A stretch of 64,000 bases of DNA from the NCBI RefSeq assembly GCF_026241135.1, contig NZ_JAPFGA010000014.1, positions 1 through 64,000 of the forward strand, written 5' to 3'. Below, one piece after another: positions 26,483 to 34,062 of this stretch; position 1 is the first letter of the stretch, and the number at the start of each line of letters is the position of its first letter. Position numbers and translations under genes: made by a program. The notes below the pieces were generated by a model. The model searched no databases, was not told the origin of the DNA, and saw only the letters and a list, made by a program, of their open reading frames with translations. This DNA is from Galbibacter kalidii (lineage in GTDB: Bacteria > Bacteroidota > Bacteroidia > Flavobacteriales > Flavobacteriaceae).

Positions 26483-27268
26483 ATGTCACACCGTAATTTT
26501 AAATTATTAAAAAACAGTGACCCCACTGCTTTGGTACAAATCCACGCGCAATACAGCAGAAGTATCTTTTGGATGGGCAAGCAATGGCTTGATGATGAAT
26601 TTGTGGTAAAATCTTTAGTTCAGGATGTTTTTTTAAAATTATGGGTGCATAGGGACAAAATAGAATCTCCTAAGCATATTTTCTTTTTTTTACGGTTTGT
26701 CATGAAAAGGGAATGTATTTCATATTACAGCAAACCCAAAAACAGGTTTTTTAGAACGGTCAACTCCTTAGAGAATTACGGCAATTACCAAGATTATATG
26801 CTAGGTTATGATCCGGTAAATGATGATGAAAGTTTACGGGATCAGGAGTCGAAACAAAAAGCCTTCGACCAAATCAAAAAGGTATTGCCCTTGTTAAGTG
26901 CAAAAAGGAGACACTTGATAGAGCTCTGTTTAAAATACGGCTTTCAATATAAAGCGATTGCCGAGGTTATGGGAAAGGGTATCACCGAAACCAGCAACGA
27001 GGTAAAACGGGCTATTGAGGACATAAAGAATATGGTCGATCAGGGAAACAGGCTTGGCAACGACCAAAAACGGCTTACCCGTATAAAAGTGCAGGGAACC
27101 ATGACCGAAGAGCAGTCCACGGTATTAAAACTTAGGTGTGAAAAGAAGTTTTCTTTTGCGGCTATCGCCAGGGAACTCAACCTGTCTGAAAAGGAAGTGC
27201 ATAAAGAATTTATGGCCGCGTATAAACTCATGCAGGAGAAACATACGGAACAATTAGAATCAGCTTAG
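26483..27268 (+). CDS. ECF sigma factor with extra C-terminal HTH, linked to dCas12f
   Basis: I chose ATG 26483 (261 residues), which begins about 7 residues before region sigma2; a GTG at 26450 would add 11 residues. Sigma2 covers about residues 8-90: [20 protein letters not shown], then [17 protein letters not shown] with the core-RNAP-binding pattern. Sigma4 covers about 130-190 ([20 protein letters not shown] and [20 protein letters not shown]). A second HTH-like region follows at about 205-255 ([20 protein letters not shown] and [20 protein letters not shown]), which ordinary ECF factors lack. No anti-sigma gene follows; the next gene on the strand is the dead Cas12f homologue. Partnering of such sigma factors with dCas12f is known from recent work on Bacteroidota; here it is inferred from linkage. 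Confidence 0.88.
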   Translation: MSHRNFKLLKNSDPTALVQIHAQYSRSIFWMGKQWLDDEFVVKSLVQDVFLKLWVHRDKIESPKHIFFFLRFVMKRECISYYSKPKNRFFRTVNSLENYGNYQDYMLGYDPVNDDESLRDQESKQKAFDQIKKVLPLLSAKRRHLIELCLKYGFQYKAIAEVMGKGITETSNEVKRAIEDIKNMVDQGNRLGNDQKRLTRIKVQGTMTEEQSTVLKLRCEKKFSFAAIARELNLSEKEVHKEFMAAYKLMQEKHTEQLESA

Positions 27269-27304
27269 ACATGAAATGAGCATAAACAAATTTCATCATT
27301 ATAT

Positions 27305-27613
27305 ACCAACTGATATGATTAAATTTTTTAAACATACTGAATTTGTTAAGGTTTTGATGAAATCTCAATGTTTGTGGTTTGGTTCCGGCCTACGATAGGA
27401 CCAAGCGTTAAAAAAACATCCAGTGGATGTTTTTAGCGACGGGGCCAGCCGGCGCGAAGGAATAATGACTCAGGCGGAATGAGTTTTTTTTCATCTGTGG
27501 CTGGGGATTCCGTAGTATTTTCTTATGTTTTTATCGTCAGCCTAGACTTTTTTGGTTCTTTTTTGGGCAATGCAAAAAAGAACAGATGAAAATTTATTTA
27601 GGACGGAATTGAT
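27305..27613 (-). repeat. About 300-bp dispersed repeat, copy B (inverted), with nested hairpin repeat
   Basis: This is the reverse-orientation copy of the repeats at 2757 and 35834, recognised by CTGGGGATTCCGTAGTATTT. It contains covarying hairpin repeat copy 6 (27399-27456, stem AACATCC/GGATGTT). It separates the sigma-factor gene from dcas12f. Confidence 0.85.
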
Positions 27614-27667
27614 GCGAAACAGAAGGTTCACGAACACTATTTATATAATAAGAGTTAAGTGAGTAAT

Positions 27668-27732
27668 TCCTGAATGTGCAGAAATTTTTAGTTTTTTCAT
27701 CCGCCGTTGGCGGACTATAAAATTTTAAACAG
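27668..27732 (+). promoter_or_regulatory. dcas12f leader shared with the S9 peptidase gene
   Basis: From ATTCCTGAATGTG through the hairpin TCCGCC-GTT-GGCGGA to the start codon, this leader is nearly identical to the 70-75 bp upstream of the S9 peptidase start (43006-43076, minus strand). The hairpin sits about 20 nt before the ATG in both. Confidence 0.6.
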
Positions 27733-28830
27733 ATGAAAAATTCAACACTCAAACTCACCCGAAAGATCCAGCTTTTGGTCGATCTGCCCACTCAAGAGGA
27801 ACGAAAGGAGGCGCTGGACAAGCTTTACCGGTGGCAAAACCGCTGTTACAGGGCGGCCAACCTTATTGTTTCCCATTTGTATGTACAGGAAATGATCAAA
27901 GACTTCTTTTATCTTTCTGAAGGAATCAGGTATAAACTGGCCGATGAAAAAAAAGATGAAGATGGCATTTTACAATGTTATCGTCTCAACGCAACCTATC
28001 GTGTTATATCGAATCGCTTTAAAGGTGAAATCCCAACCAATATTTTGTTAAGTTTAAACAAAACTTTAGTTTCTACTTTTTATAAAAAAAAGTCTGAATA
28101 TTGGAAGGGTATGCGTTCACTGGATAACTTTAAAAGTGATATGGCATTTCCATTTTTACCGATAAACATAAGAAAATTACACTATGAGGAACAGAAAAAG
28201 GCATTTTGTTTTCGATTGTTTAAAATCCCATTTAAGACGTATTTAGGGAGGGATTTTAATGACAAACGAAAACTATTGGAACGTTTTGTAAATGGAGATA
28301 TTAAGCTATGTGCTTCGCATATTAAACTAAAAGGCAAAAAAACCTTTTGGCTGGCGACCTTTGAAATTGAAAAGGAAAAGCATGACCTGAAGCCCGAGGT
28401 CGTAGCAGAGGCCTCACTCTCTCTTGAATATCCTATGATTGTAAAAATTGGAAGTACAAGGCTCAGTATCGGCACTAGGGAAGAGTTTCTGTATAGAAGG
28501 TTGGCGATACAGGCAGCCCGGAAAAGGACTCTTGAAGGTATTGCTTACTGTAAATCAGGTAAAGGACGTAAACGAAAACTTAAAGCAGTGGACAAGTTCC
28601 ACAACACAGAAAGTAATTATGTAGACCACCGACTGCATGTATACAGTAGAAAACTCATTGATTTTTGTGTGAAACATCAGGCCGGAACGCTTATTTTATT
28701 AAACCAGGAGGACAAGATCGCGATTGCAAAAGAGGAAGAATTTGTACTTAGAAACTGGAGCTATTATGAACTGATGACTAAAATAAAATACAAGGCTGAA
28801 AAAGCGGGTATTGAACTTATTATAGGTTAA
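27733..28830 (+). CDS. Nuclease-dead Cas12f/TnpB-like RNA-guided DNA-binding protein (dCas12f)
   Basis: The product has 365 residues. The N-terminal region (LYRWQNRCYRAANLIVSHLY at about 31-50) and the central KLKGKKTFWLATFEIEKEKH segment (about 198-217) match Cas12f/TnpB wedge and REC architecture. The RuvC-I motif, normally VDLG, reads A227-S228-L229-S230, so the catalytic aspartate is serine. The arginine-rich bridge follows (FLYRRLAIQAARKR). RuvC-II, normally MEDL, reads L322-L323-N324-Q325, so the glutamate is leucine. The NWSYYELMTKIKYKAEKAGI segment typical of Cas12f is kept (341-360), but the protein stops five residues later: zinc ribbon and RuvC-III aspartate are absent. It should bind guide RNA and DNA without cutting. 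A sigma factor lies upstream and the guide RNA starts 13 bp after the stop codon. Confidence 0.92.
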   Translation: MKNSTLKLTRKIQLLVDLPTQEERKEALDKLYRWQNRCYRAANLIVSHLYVQEMIKDFFYLSEGIRYKLADEKKDEDGILQCYRLNATYRVISNRFKGEIPTNILLSLNKTLVSTFYKKKSEYWKGMRSLDNFKSDMAFPFLPINIRKLHYEEQKKAFCFRLFKIPFKTYLGRDFNDKRKLLERFVNGDIKLCASHIKLKGKKTFWLATFEIEKEKHDLKPEVVAEASLSLEYPMIVKIGSTRLSIGTREEFLYRRLAIQAARKRTLEGIAYCKSGKGRKRKLKAVDKFHNTESNYVDHRLHVYSRKLIDFCVKHQAGTLILLNQEDKIAIAKEEEFVLRNWSYYELMTKIKYKAEKAGIELIIG

Positions 28831-28842
28831 GGAATTTATCGA

Positions 28843-28927
28843 GGGTGCTTGTACACCCATAGGGTGAGGTTTAATAACGCTCACTAAATGCGGATAGCAT
28901 ATACAACCCCTCCAATCTTTAAAATCG
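28843..28927 (+). ncRNA. dCas12f guide RNA 1 (scaffold plus 20-nt guide)
   Basis: The scaffold begins 13 bp after the dcas12f stop. Helices: GGGTG 28843-28847 with CACCC 28854-28858; GTGAG 28864-28868 with CTCAC 28880-28884; ATGC 28888-28891 with GCAT 28897-28900; then ATACAAC (28901-28907). Cas12f crRNA repeats characteristically end in GCAAC/ACAAC directly before the guide. The guide would be CCCTCCAATCTTTAAAATCG (28908-28927). The scaffold recurs twice (29042 and 33889) with helices conserved and loops variable. I found no second match to the guide in the window. Confidence 0.82.
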
Positions 28928-28970
28928 ATGAGGTTAATATCATTCATTAAATGCAAACTGAATATTAAAT
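28864..28970 (+). CRISPR. Minimal repeat-spacer-degenerate repeat unit
   Basis: A 44-nt repeat (28864-28907) is followed by a 20-nt spacer (28908-28927) and a 43-nt degraded second repeat (28928-28970). Shared landmarks are TGAGGTT, TTCA(C/T)TAAATGC or CTCACTAAATGC, and (A/G)CATAT or GAATAT. In the degraded repeat the GTGAG/CTCAC stem becomes ATGAG/TTCAT, still pairing. No cas1/cas2 and no further repeats are present, so this is an exapted, fixed guide rather than an adaptive array. Confidence 0.75.
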
Positions 28971-28980
28971 TAATGTCTAT

Positions 28981-29030
28981 AAAAATACAAATCCCAAAGC
29001 TAGGTATTGATCTTATTACGGATTAATAGC
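28981..29030 (+). pseudogene. Duplicated 3' end of dcas12f
   Basis: AAAATACAA...GGTATTGATCTTATTACGGATTAA resembles the last codons of dcas12f (GGTATTGAACTTATTATAGG, then TTAA); 20 of the 24 terminal bases agree. It sits just before the second scaffold copy, as the true gene end sits before the first. Confidence 0.7.
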
Positions 29031-29041
29031 TTGATTTTAAG

Positions 29042-29128
29042 GATGCTTGCACACCCGTAAGGTGAGGTTACTTACGAACGCTCACTAAATGTGAACAGCA
29101 TATACAACGGCGTGGGTTCTCTTATTTT
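29042..29128 (+). ncRNA. Guide RNA scaffold copy 2
   Basis: The scaffold spans 29042-29108 with CACC/GGTG, GTGAG/CTCAC and ATGT/GCAT (G-U wobble) helices and ends in ATACAAC. The next 20 nt are GGCGTGGGTTCTCTTATTTT. From the third base on, this matches the flank that follows guide 3 (33972 onward). So copy 2 either uses flank as its guide or has lost its guide and is inactive. Confidence 0.65.
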
Positions 29129-29129
29129 G

Positions 29130-30240
29130 ACATCCCTTAATTAGAGGGGCAAGAAACAAAGTAATGTCACCCTGAAAGGCATTGTCCCCTTGAGGGGACT
29201 TTAGGGGTGTTATGACGGTATGCCAAAAGAATTTATCACACTCTCTTGGACAAGCAAAGAAATCGAAGATTCATGGACACCTATTAAAAAAACAGAAAGG
29301 TTCGTGAATAAATGAACAAAAGCCTATGAAAATGTCGGGAACAATGTCACCCTGAGTAATGTTGTCATGCTGAGCTTGTCGAAGCACAGTCGAAGGGCTG
29401 CACTGAGCAATGCCACCCTGAGCTCCTGTGCTGAACATGGTTTCAGTATGTCGAAGGATTGACGAAGTATCGAAGCACAATCAAAACACCAAAAGAGAAC
29501 GTTCATTTTAAAACCAGCAGTAATCAAAACCCGCCCTAATTGTTTTTTTGTAGCAAATCAGGGACTATTTTGGCGATGGACGAAGCAGCAATGGTAATAG
29601 CATCCGACGCAGGAGGAGCGGCTACCATGCGGCGGATCAAAATAGTCACGTAGATTTCAAGAGGCATGAACGTTAAGAAAATTTCCGGTGGACATTTTTA
29701 GTGAACCTGCCTGTCGGCAGACAGGGGAGCCAGCCGGCGCAAGGGGAATTCAGGCTAGATTTTTTTGGCTTGGTTTATCCTGAGCGTAGCCGAAGGGTTT
29801 TTTCATCGATGGAAACCGACAACGGAGGTTCACGAACCCAAAATCAACTGCCTCGGGGCAAGCCCACGAGGTATTCAAACGAACAAACCTTAACCCATTT
29901 CGACGCAGAGCATCGGGGAATTAAAACCCATTTAATGGGATTAAAAATAGAAAAGGGCGTGAGCTAAAAAATGAACAAAAGCATGAAACAAAGACGAAAT
30001 GACAAAACAATAACCAAAAGCCTATGAAAATGTCGGGAACAATGTCACCCTGAGTAATGTTGTCATGCTGAGCTTGTCGAAGCACAGTCGAAGGGCTGTA
30101 CTGAGCAATGTCATCCTGAGCTCCTGTACTGAACATGGTTTCAGTATGTCGAAGGGCTGCACTGAGCAATGTCATCCTGAGCTTGTCGAAGGATTAACGA
30201 AGTATCGAAGCACAGTCGAAGGCTCATTGATTTTCAATTA
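29130..30240. repeat. Nested dispersed repeats
   Basis: There is no gene. Segments: GTCCCCTTGAGGGGACTTTA hairpin (about 29187-29206); TGAGCTTGTCGAAG-type repeats at 29340-29480 and 30040-30230; a 190-bp module with GGACTATTTTGGCGATGGAC (29485-29680) that recurs at 31557-31735 and 32410-32590; a covarying hairpin repeat (29667-29741, minus). Confidence 0.75.
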
Positions 30241-30256
30241 ACTTTCATATATTTCG

Positions 30257-30284
30257 TTTGTTTCGATTATTTCGATTAACTTTG
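30257..30284 (+). promoter_or_regulatory. Promoter of the HTH/PIN operon
   Basis: TAACTTTG at 30277-30284 matches the TAnnTTTG -7 element; TTTG at 30257-30260 could be the -33 element, with slightly short spacing. The start codon is 20 bp further. Confidence 0.6.
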
Positions 30285-30304
30285 CGATAAACCGTAAACT
30301 CAAA

Positions 30305-30760
30305 ATGGAAGAATTAAAAGATATACGAAGACCTTCTAAGGAAGAGCAGACTACTGCCATTGCTTCTTATAATGCCCTGTCGGCTACTTTGGAGGAGCTA
30401 AAGGTTAAAAACCCTGAAATAGAAATAGAAGAAACTCAGGATAAAATTAAAATTCCTTTAAAGGCTTTAAGGTTATTGGCTACCATTCTAAAAGCTATGG
30501 GAGAAGGAAAGCCCATTTCCATAGTTCCGATGGCAACTGAAATGACTACTCAGTCGGCTGCAGAATTTTTAGGGTGCTCAAGGCCTCACCTTGTAAAGCT
30601 ATTAGAGAAAGGTAAAATCCCTTTTACCAAAATAGGAAAGCACCGAAGGGTAAAGTTTGAAGATGTGGCCAATTATAAAGAGGCCATGAAAGAACAGCAA
30701 GAAGCATTACTCAAAAAAATGATGAAGTTGGACGAAGAATCCGGGTTGTATGATTCATAG
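30305..30760 (+). CDS. Excisionase-type HTH antitoxin
   Basis: The product has 151 residues. An N-terminal helical region (about 1-75) is followed by a MerR/excisionase-like helix-turn-helix: TTQSAAEFLGCSRPHLVKLL (about 81-100) and KIPFTKIGKHRRVKFEDVAN. This is the DNA-binding partner usually found upstream of PIN_3-type toxins in Bacteria. It overlaps the PIN gene by 11 bp, indicating coupled translation. It presumably binds and neutralises the PIN RNase and represses the TAACTTTG promoter upstream. Confidence 0.85.
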   Translation: MEELKDIRRPSKEEQTTAIASYNALSATLEELKVKNPEIEIEETQDKIKIPLKALRLLATILKAMGEGKPISIVPMATEMTTQSAAEFLGCSRPHLVKLLEKGKIPFTKIGKHRRVKFEDVANYKEAMKEQQEALLKKMMKLDEESGLYDS

Positions 30761-31313
30761 TGTTCGTTTTACTTGTGTGTTAGACACTAATGTAATCTAC
30801 CCGATTGATATCCGTGATTTGTTGTTTTGGTTTGCTGTTTATGAACTTTTTACACCTAAATGGAGTAAGCACATCTTTGATGAATGGGAATCGGTAATGA
30901 AGCGAAAAGGGGTTCCGGATGCTGAAATAAAAAAACGCATTAAAATGGCCAATGATGCATTTCCGGACGCTTTTGTCAATAATTATGAAGGCCTTATAGA
31001 CGGTTTAACACTACCAGATGAAAAAGACAGGCATGTATTGGCAGCAGCTATTAAAACAAACGCCAATATCATTGTAACCAACAATCTCAAAGACTTTCCT
31101 AAAGAATATATAGTTACTTTTGGATTGAGCGCAAAAGGGGTCGATGATTTTTTAACCGATATTATTGATCTAAACCCGCAAAAAGCCATAGAAGCATTTC
31201 GTAAACTTGTTTTAAACAGAACAAATCCCGACCTGGATGAATTTGAAACGCTGGATAGATTTAGAAAATTAGGTTTAAACGATACAGCCAATTATTTGCA
31301 TGCTCTTCTATAA
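30750..31313 (+). CDS. PIN-domain toxin (ribonuclease)
   Basis: The product has 187 residues. The PIN core is clear: LDTNVIYPIDIRDLL (first catalytic aspartate, residue 11 or so), DEWESVMKRKG (acidic), LPDEKDRHVLAAAI (second acidic cluster) and IIVTNNLKDFP (third site). PIN toxins cleave RNA, often tRNA or mRNA. The C-terminal about 60 residues (FLTDIIDLNPQKAIEAFRKL) are typical of the longer PIN_3 group. It pairs with the excisionase-type HTH gene it overlaps by 11 bp. The pair sits as an island between two blocks of dispersed repeats. Confidence 0.87.
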   Translation: MIHSVRFTCVLDTNVIYPIDIRDLLFWFAVYELFTPKWSKHIFDEWESVMKRKGVPDAEIKKRIKMANDAFPDAFVNNYEGLIDGLTLPDEKDRHVLAAAIKTNANIIVTNNLKDFPKEYIVTFGLSAKGVDDFLTDIIDLNPQKAIEAFRKLVLNRTNPDLDEFETLDRFRKLGLNDTANYLHALL

Positions 31314-32879
31314 CTAAACTATTTGGAAATCCTGAACAGTTCAACAAGAAAGAAATCGAAGCCTGACTAGAAATAGACTTCGCTATAATCTTGATATGAT
31401 AATATCTGTAGGCAGAGCCCTGACACTTCGAAGCGTCACCCCTGCCACCCTGAACTTAGCAATGTCATCCTGAGCTCCTGTGCTGAACATGGTTTCAGTA
31501 TGTCGAAGCATCGAAATGCAAACAAAACGGTATGTCATGCTGAGCCTGTCGAAGCATCAAAAGAGAACGTTCATTTTAAAACCAGCAGTAATCAAAACCC
31601 GCCCTAATTGTTTTTTTGTAGCAAATCAGGGACTATTTTGGCGATGGACGAAGCAGCAATGGTAATAGCATCCGACGCAGGAGGAGCGGCTACCATGCGG
31701 CGGATCAAAATAGTCACGTAGATTTCAAAAAAAAAGAATTCAGGCTAGATTTTTTTGGTTCGTTTTTTCATCGATGGAAAAAATGAACAAAAGCATGAAA
31801 CAAAGACGAAATGACAAAACAATAACCAAAAGCCTATGAAAATGTCGGGAACAATGTCACCCTAAGTAATGTTGTCATGCTGAGCTTGTCGAAGCACAGT
31901 CGAAGGGCTGCACTGAGCAATGCCACCCTGAGCTCCTGTGCTGAACACGGTTTCAGTATGTCGAAGGATTGACGAAGTATCGAAGCACAATCAAAACACC
32001 AAAAGAGAACGTTCATTTTAAAACCAGCAGTAATCAAAACCCGCCCTAATTGTTTTTTTAGGGCCGAGCGTTAAAAAAACATCCGGTGGATGTTTTTAGA
32101 GAACCTGCCTGTCGGCAGACAGGGGAGCCAGCCGGCGCAAGGGGAATTCAGGCTAGATTTTTTTGGCTTGGTTTATCCTGAGCGTAGCCGAAGGATTTTT
32201 TCATCGATGGAAACCGACAACGGAGGTTCACGAACCCAAATTAAAAATAGAAAAGGGCGTGAGCTAAAAAATGAACAAAAGCATAAAACAAAAACGTATG
32301 TCACCCTGAGCCTGCCGAAGGGCTGCACTGAGCAATGTCATCCTGAGCTCCTGTGCTGAACATGGTTTCAGTATGTCGAAGGATTGACGAAGTATCGAAG
32401 CACAATCAAAACACCAAAAGAGAACGTTCATTTTAAAACCAGCAGTAATCAAAACCCGCCCTAATTGTTTTTTTGTAGCAAATCAGGGACTATTTTGGCG
32501 ATGGACGAAGCAGCAATGGTAATAGCATCCGACGCAGGAGGAGCGGCTACCATGCGGCGGATCAAAATAGTCACGTAGATTTCAAAAAAAAAGAATTCAG
32601 GCTAGATTTTTTTGGTTCGTTTTTTCATCGATGGAAAAAATGAACAAAAGCATGAAACAAAGTTGAAATGACAAAGCAATAACCAACATGCCTATGAAAG
32701 TGTCGAATACCACATTGGTAAATAAAACAAAATGTCACTCTGAGCTTAGCCTGCACTGAGCCTGCCGAAGTGTCGAAGGGCTATCGAAGCACAATAACTA
32801 AAAGGCTTTTTATCCTGACAGCCCTTCAAGGGTTTGAAACCCTTGAAGGGCTCTGGGACCAAGCAACATCTGGAATAAT
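31314..32879. repeat. Nested dispersed repeats downstream of the PIN operon
   Basis: There is no gene. The block 31834-32056 is almost identical to 29324-29546, and 32300-32590 repeats much of it again. The GGACTATTTTGGCGATGGAC module occurs at 31630 and 32487; at about 32060 the module is interrupted by a covarying hairpin repeat (32060-32137, stem ACATCC/GGATGT). Confidence 0.75.
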
Positions 32880-33629
32880 TTAAAAAACATCCAAAAGCTT
32901 TATCCCCGTAGCACCCTCAGCCTTTAAAATCTCTAGCGTCCCCGACACCTCCTGATAAAAACGGATACCCAAAAAGGCAAATTTCATACCACCATCTTTG
33001 GGGGTGTCTTCCGGTGCCAACACAATATGGTTATTGTCAAAATCCTTCCCTATGCTTACAGGAGCTGCCATATAGGTTGTCGAAGTCAAAACCTCAAAAT
33101 CCATTCGCACAATGCCAAAGAGCAGTTCAAAATGGGTCGCATCCGGGTGAAACCTGAATTGCCCCATGTCAAAGCCAGATATATCGCACTTATAACTTTC
33201 CCTGTCAAAAGCAATGTCGGCCACAAGGGTGGTTTCCACATCCCTTTTGGGGGTAAAACTAAAATCCTTGAGCAATTGCCTCCCCCTATCGGTTTCCAAG
33301 CCCTTGCCCACTCTCCGTTTTCCTCTTTCGGATGCGGAGTCACAGGTCTTTATCTGCTGGAAAACCTTCATCATCCTGCCGTGCAATGTCGGATCTTTAT
33401 GGTGTTGCAAAAAGGGGTACAGGCTATCCTTAAAAACTTTTTTTGTACGCGAACACAAGCCAAACTCACTGCTGTTCTCGCGCACCCGCTCCATCTTCGG
33501 GGATTTCTTGATCGCTTCCTTATTGAATCCACCACCGGCCTTTCGGGCCACGGGAACGCCCTTTCTATAATAAAAATTGACCCCGTCTATAGTCCCTGTA
33601 AACTTTACAATACTCTTTTGTTTTGCCAT
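32880..33629 (-). CDS. Conserved flavobacterial hypothetical protein
   Basis: The product has 249 residues. The N-terminus MAKQKSIVKFTGTIDGVNFYYRKGV-type pattern (quoted in part: IVKFTGTIDGVNFYY, VARKAGGGFNKEAI) is a family I know from many Bacteroidota genomes, without known function; VRENSSEFGLCSRTKKVFKD is also typical. It has no signal peptide or membrane span and is beta-rich in the C-terminal half. It is often found near mobile or repeat DNA. Here it stands alone between repeats. Confidence 0.65.
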   Translation of the reverse strand: MAKQKSIVKFTGTIDGVNFYYRKGVPVARKAGGGFNKEAIKKSPKMERVRENSSEFGLCSRTKKVFKDSLYPFLQHHKDPTLHGRMMKVFQQIKTCDSASERGKRRVGKGLETDRGRQLLKDFSFTPKRDVETTLVADIAFDRESYKCDISGFDMGQFRFHPDATHFELLFGIVRMDFEVLTSTTYMAAPVSIGKDFDNNHIVLAPEDTPKDGGMKFAFLGIRFYQEVSGTLEILKAEGATGIKLLDVF

Positions 33630-33763
33630 GGGTATTTAGAATAGGTGTTATTTGTTAATATTTATTGATTTTTATCGGTCAGATAATGCCCTGATTATCA
33701 CGCTTGGTTTGATAAATCTTCTATGGGCATTCATAACTAAGATACAACAAAAACATAGATGAC

Positions 33764-33850
33764 CCATATTTATAGCGTATATATAGCGTATATATGGCGT
33801 ATATATAACGTGTTTATAGCGTATTTATAACGTATATAACATATATAAAC
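33764..33850. repeat. Degenerate 10-13 bp AT-rich tandem repeat
   Basis: Repeated (T)ATAGCGTATATA-like units with variants GGCGTAT, AACGTGTT and AACGTATA. It precedes the third guide-RNA scaffold by about 40 bp and lies 135 bp upstream of the hypothetical gene ending at 33629. Confidence 0.8.
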
Positions 33851-33888
33851 AACATCCCACACCCATAGATTAACCAATAGGGTTAAGA

Positions 33889-33972
33889 GGGTGCTTGTAC
33901 ACCCGTAAGGTGAGGTCAATGACACTCACTAAATGCGAACAGCATATGCAACTAACTGACGACTACACTGAC
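33889..33972 (+). ncRNA. Orphan guide RNA copy 3 with a distinct guide
   Basis: The scaffold spans 33889-33952 with GGGTG/CACCC, GTGAG/CTCAC and ATGC/GCAT helices all intact and ends in ATGCAAC, closest to the classical Cas12f repeat end. The following 20 nt TAACTGACGACTACACTGAC differ from the other guides. It lies 5 kb from dcas12f without protein genes of the system. No second occurrence of the guide was found in the window. Confidence 0.72.
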
Positions 33973-34062
33973 GTGGGTTCACTTATTTTGATAAACCTTA
34001 ATTAGAGGGGGCAAGAAACAAAGGAATGTCACTCTGAAGGGGACGGAGCGTTTAAAAATAAA

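Noticed and set aside
27733-28830. Active IS200/IS605 or IS607 transposon carrying TnpB
   Set aside because: There is no Y1 or serine transposase next to it, no transposon ends were recognised, catalytic residues are replaced and a sigma factor is linked, all of which argue for a domesticated regulator.
28831-29140. Classical multi-spacer CRISPR array
   Set aside because: Only one full repeat and one degenerate repeat with a single 20-nt spacer are present, with no cas1/cas2; it is better described as a guide-RNA gene.
29220-29315. 31-codon ORF (MPKEFITLSWTSKEIEDSW...)
   Set aside because: Too short, no partner or homologue recognised, and surrounded by repeats; could be a gene remnant but cannot be supported.
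29324-29527. 67-residue ORFs repeated at 29324, 31834 and 32264
   Set aside because: They recur only because the dispersed repeat recurs; composition is not protein-like and no ribosome-binding or promoter context is present.
33027-33644. 205-codon plus-strand ORF
   Set aside because: Antisense to the conserved 249-residue hypothetical protein, which matches a known family pattern.
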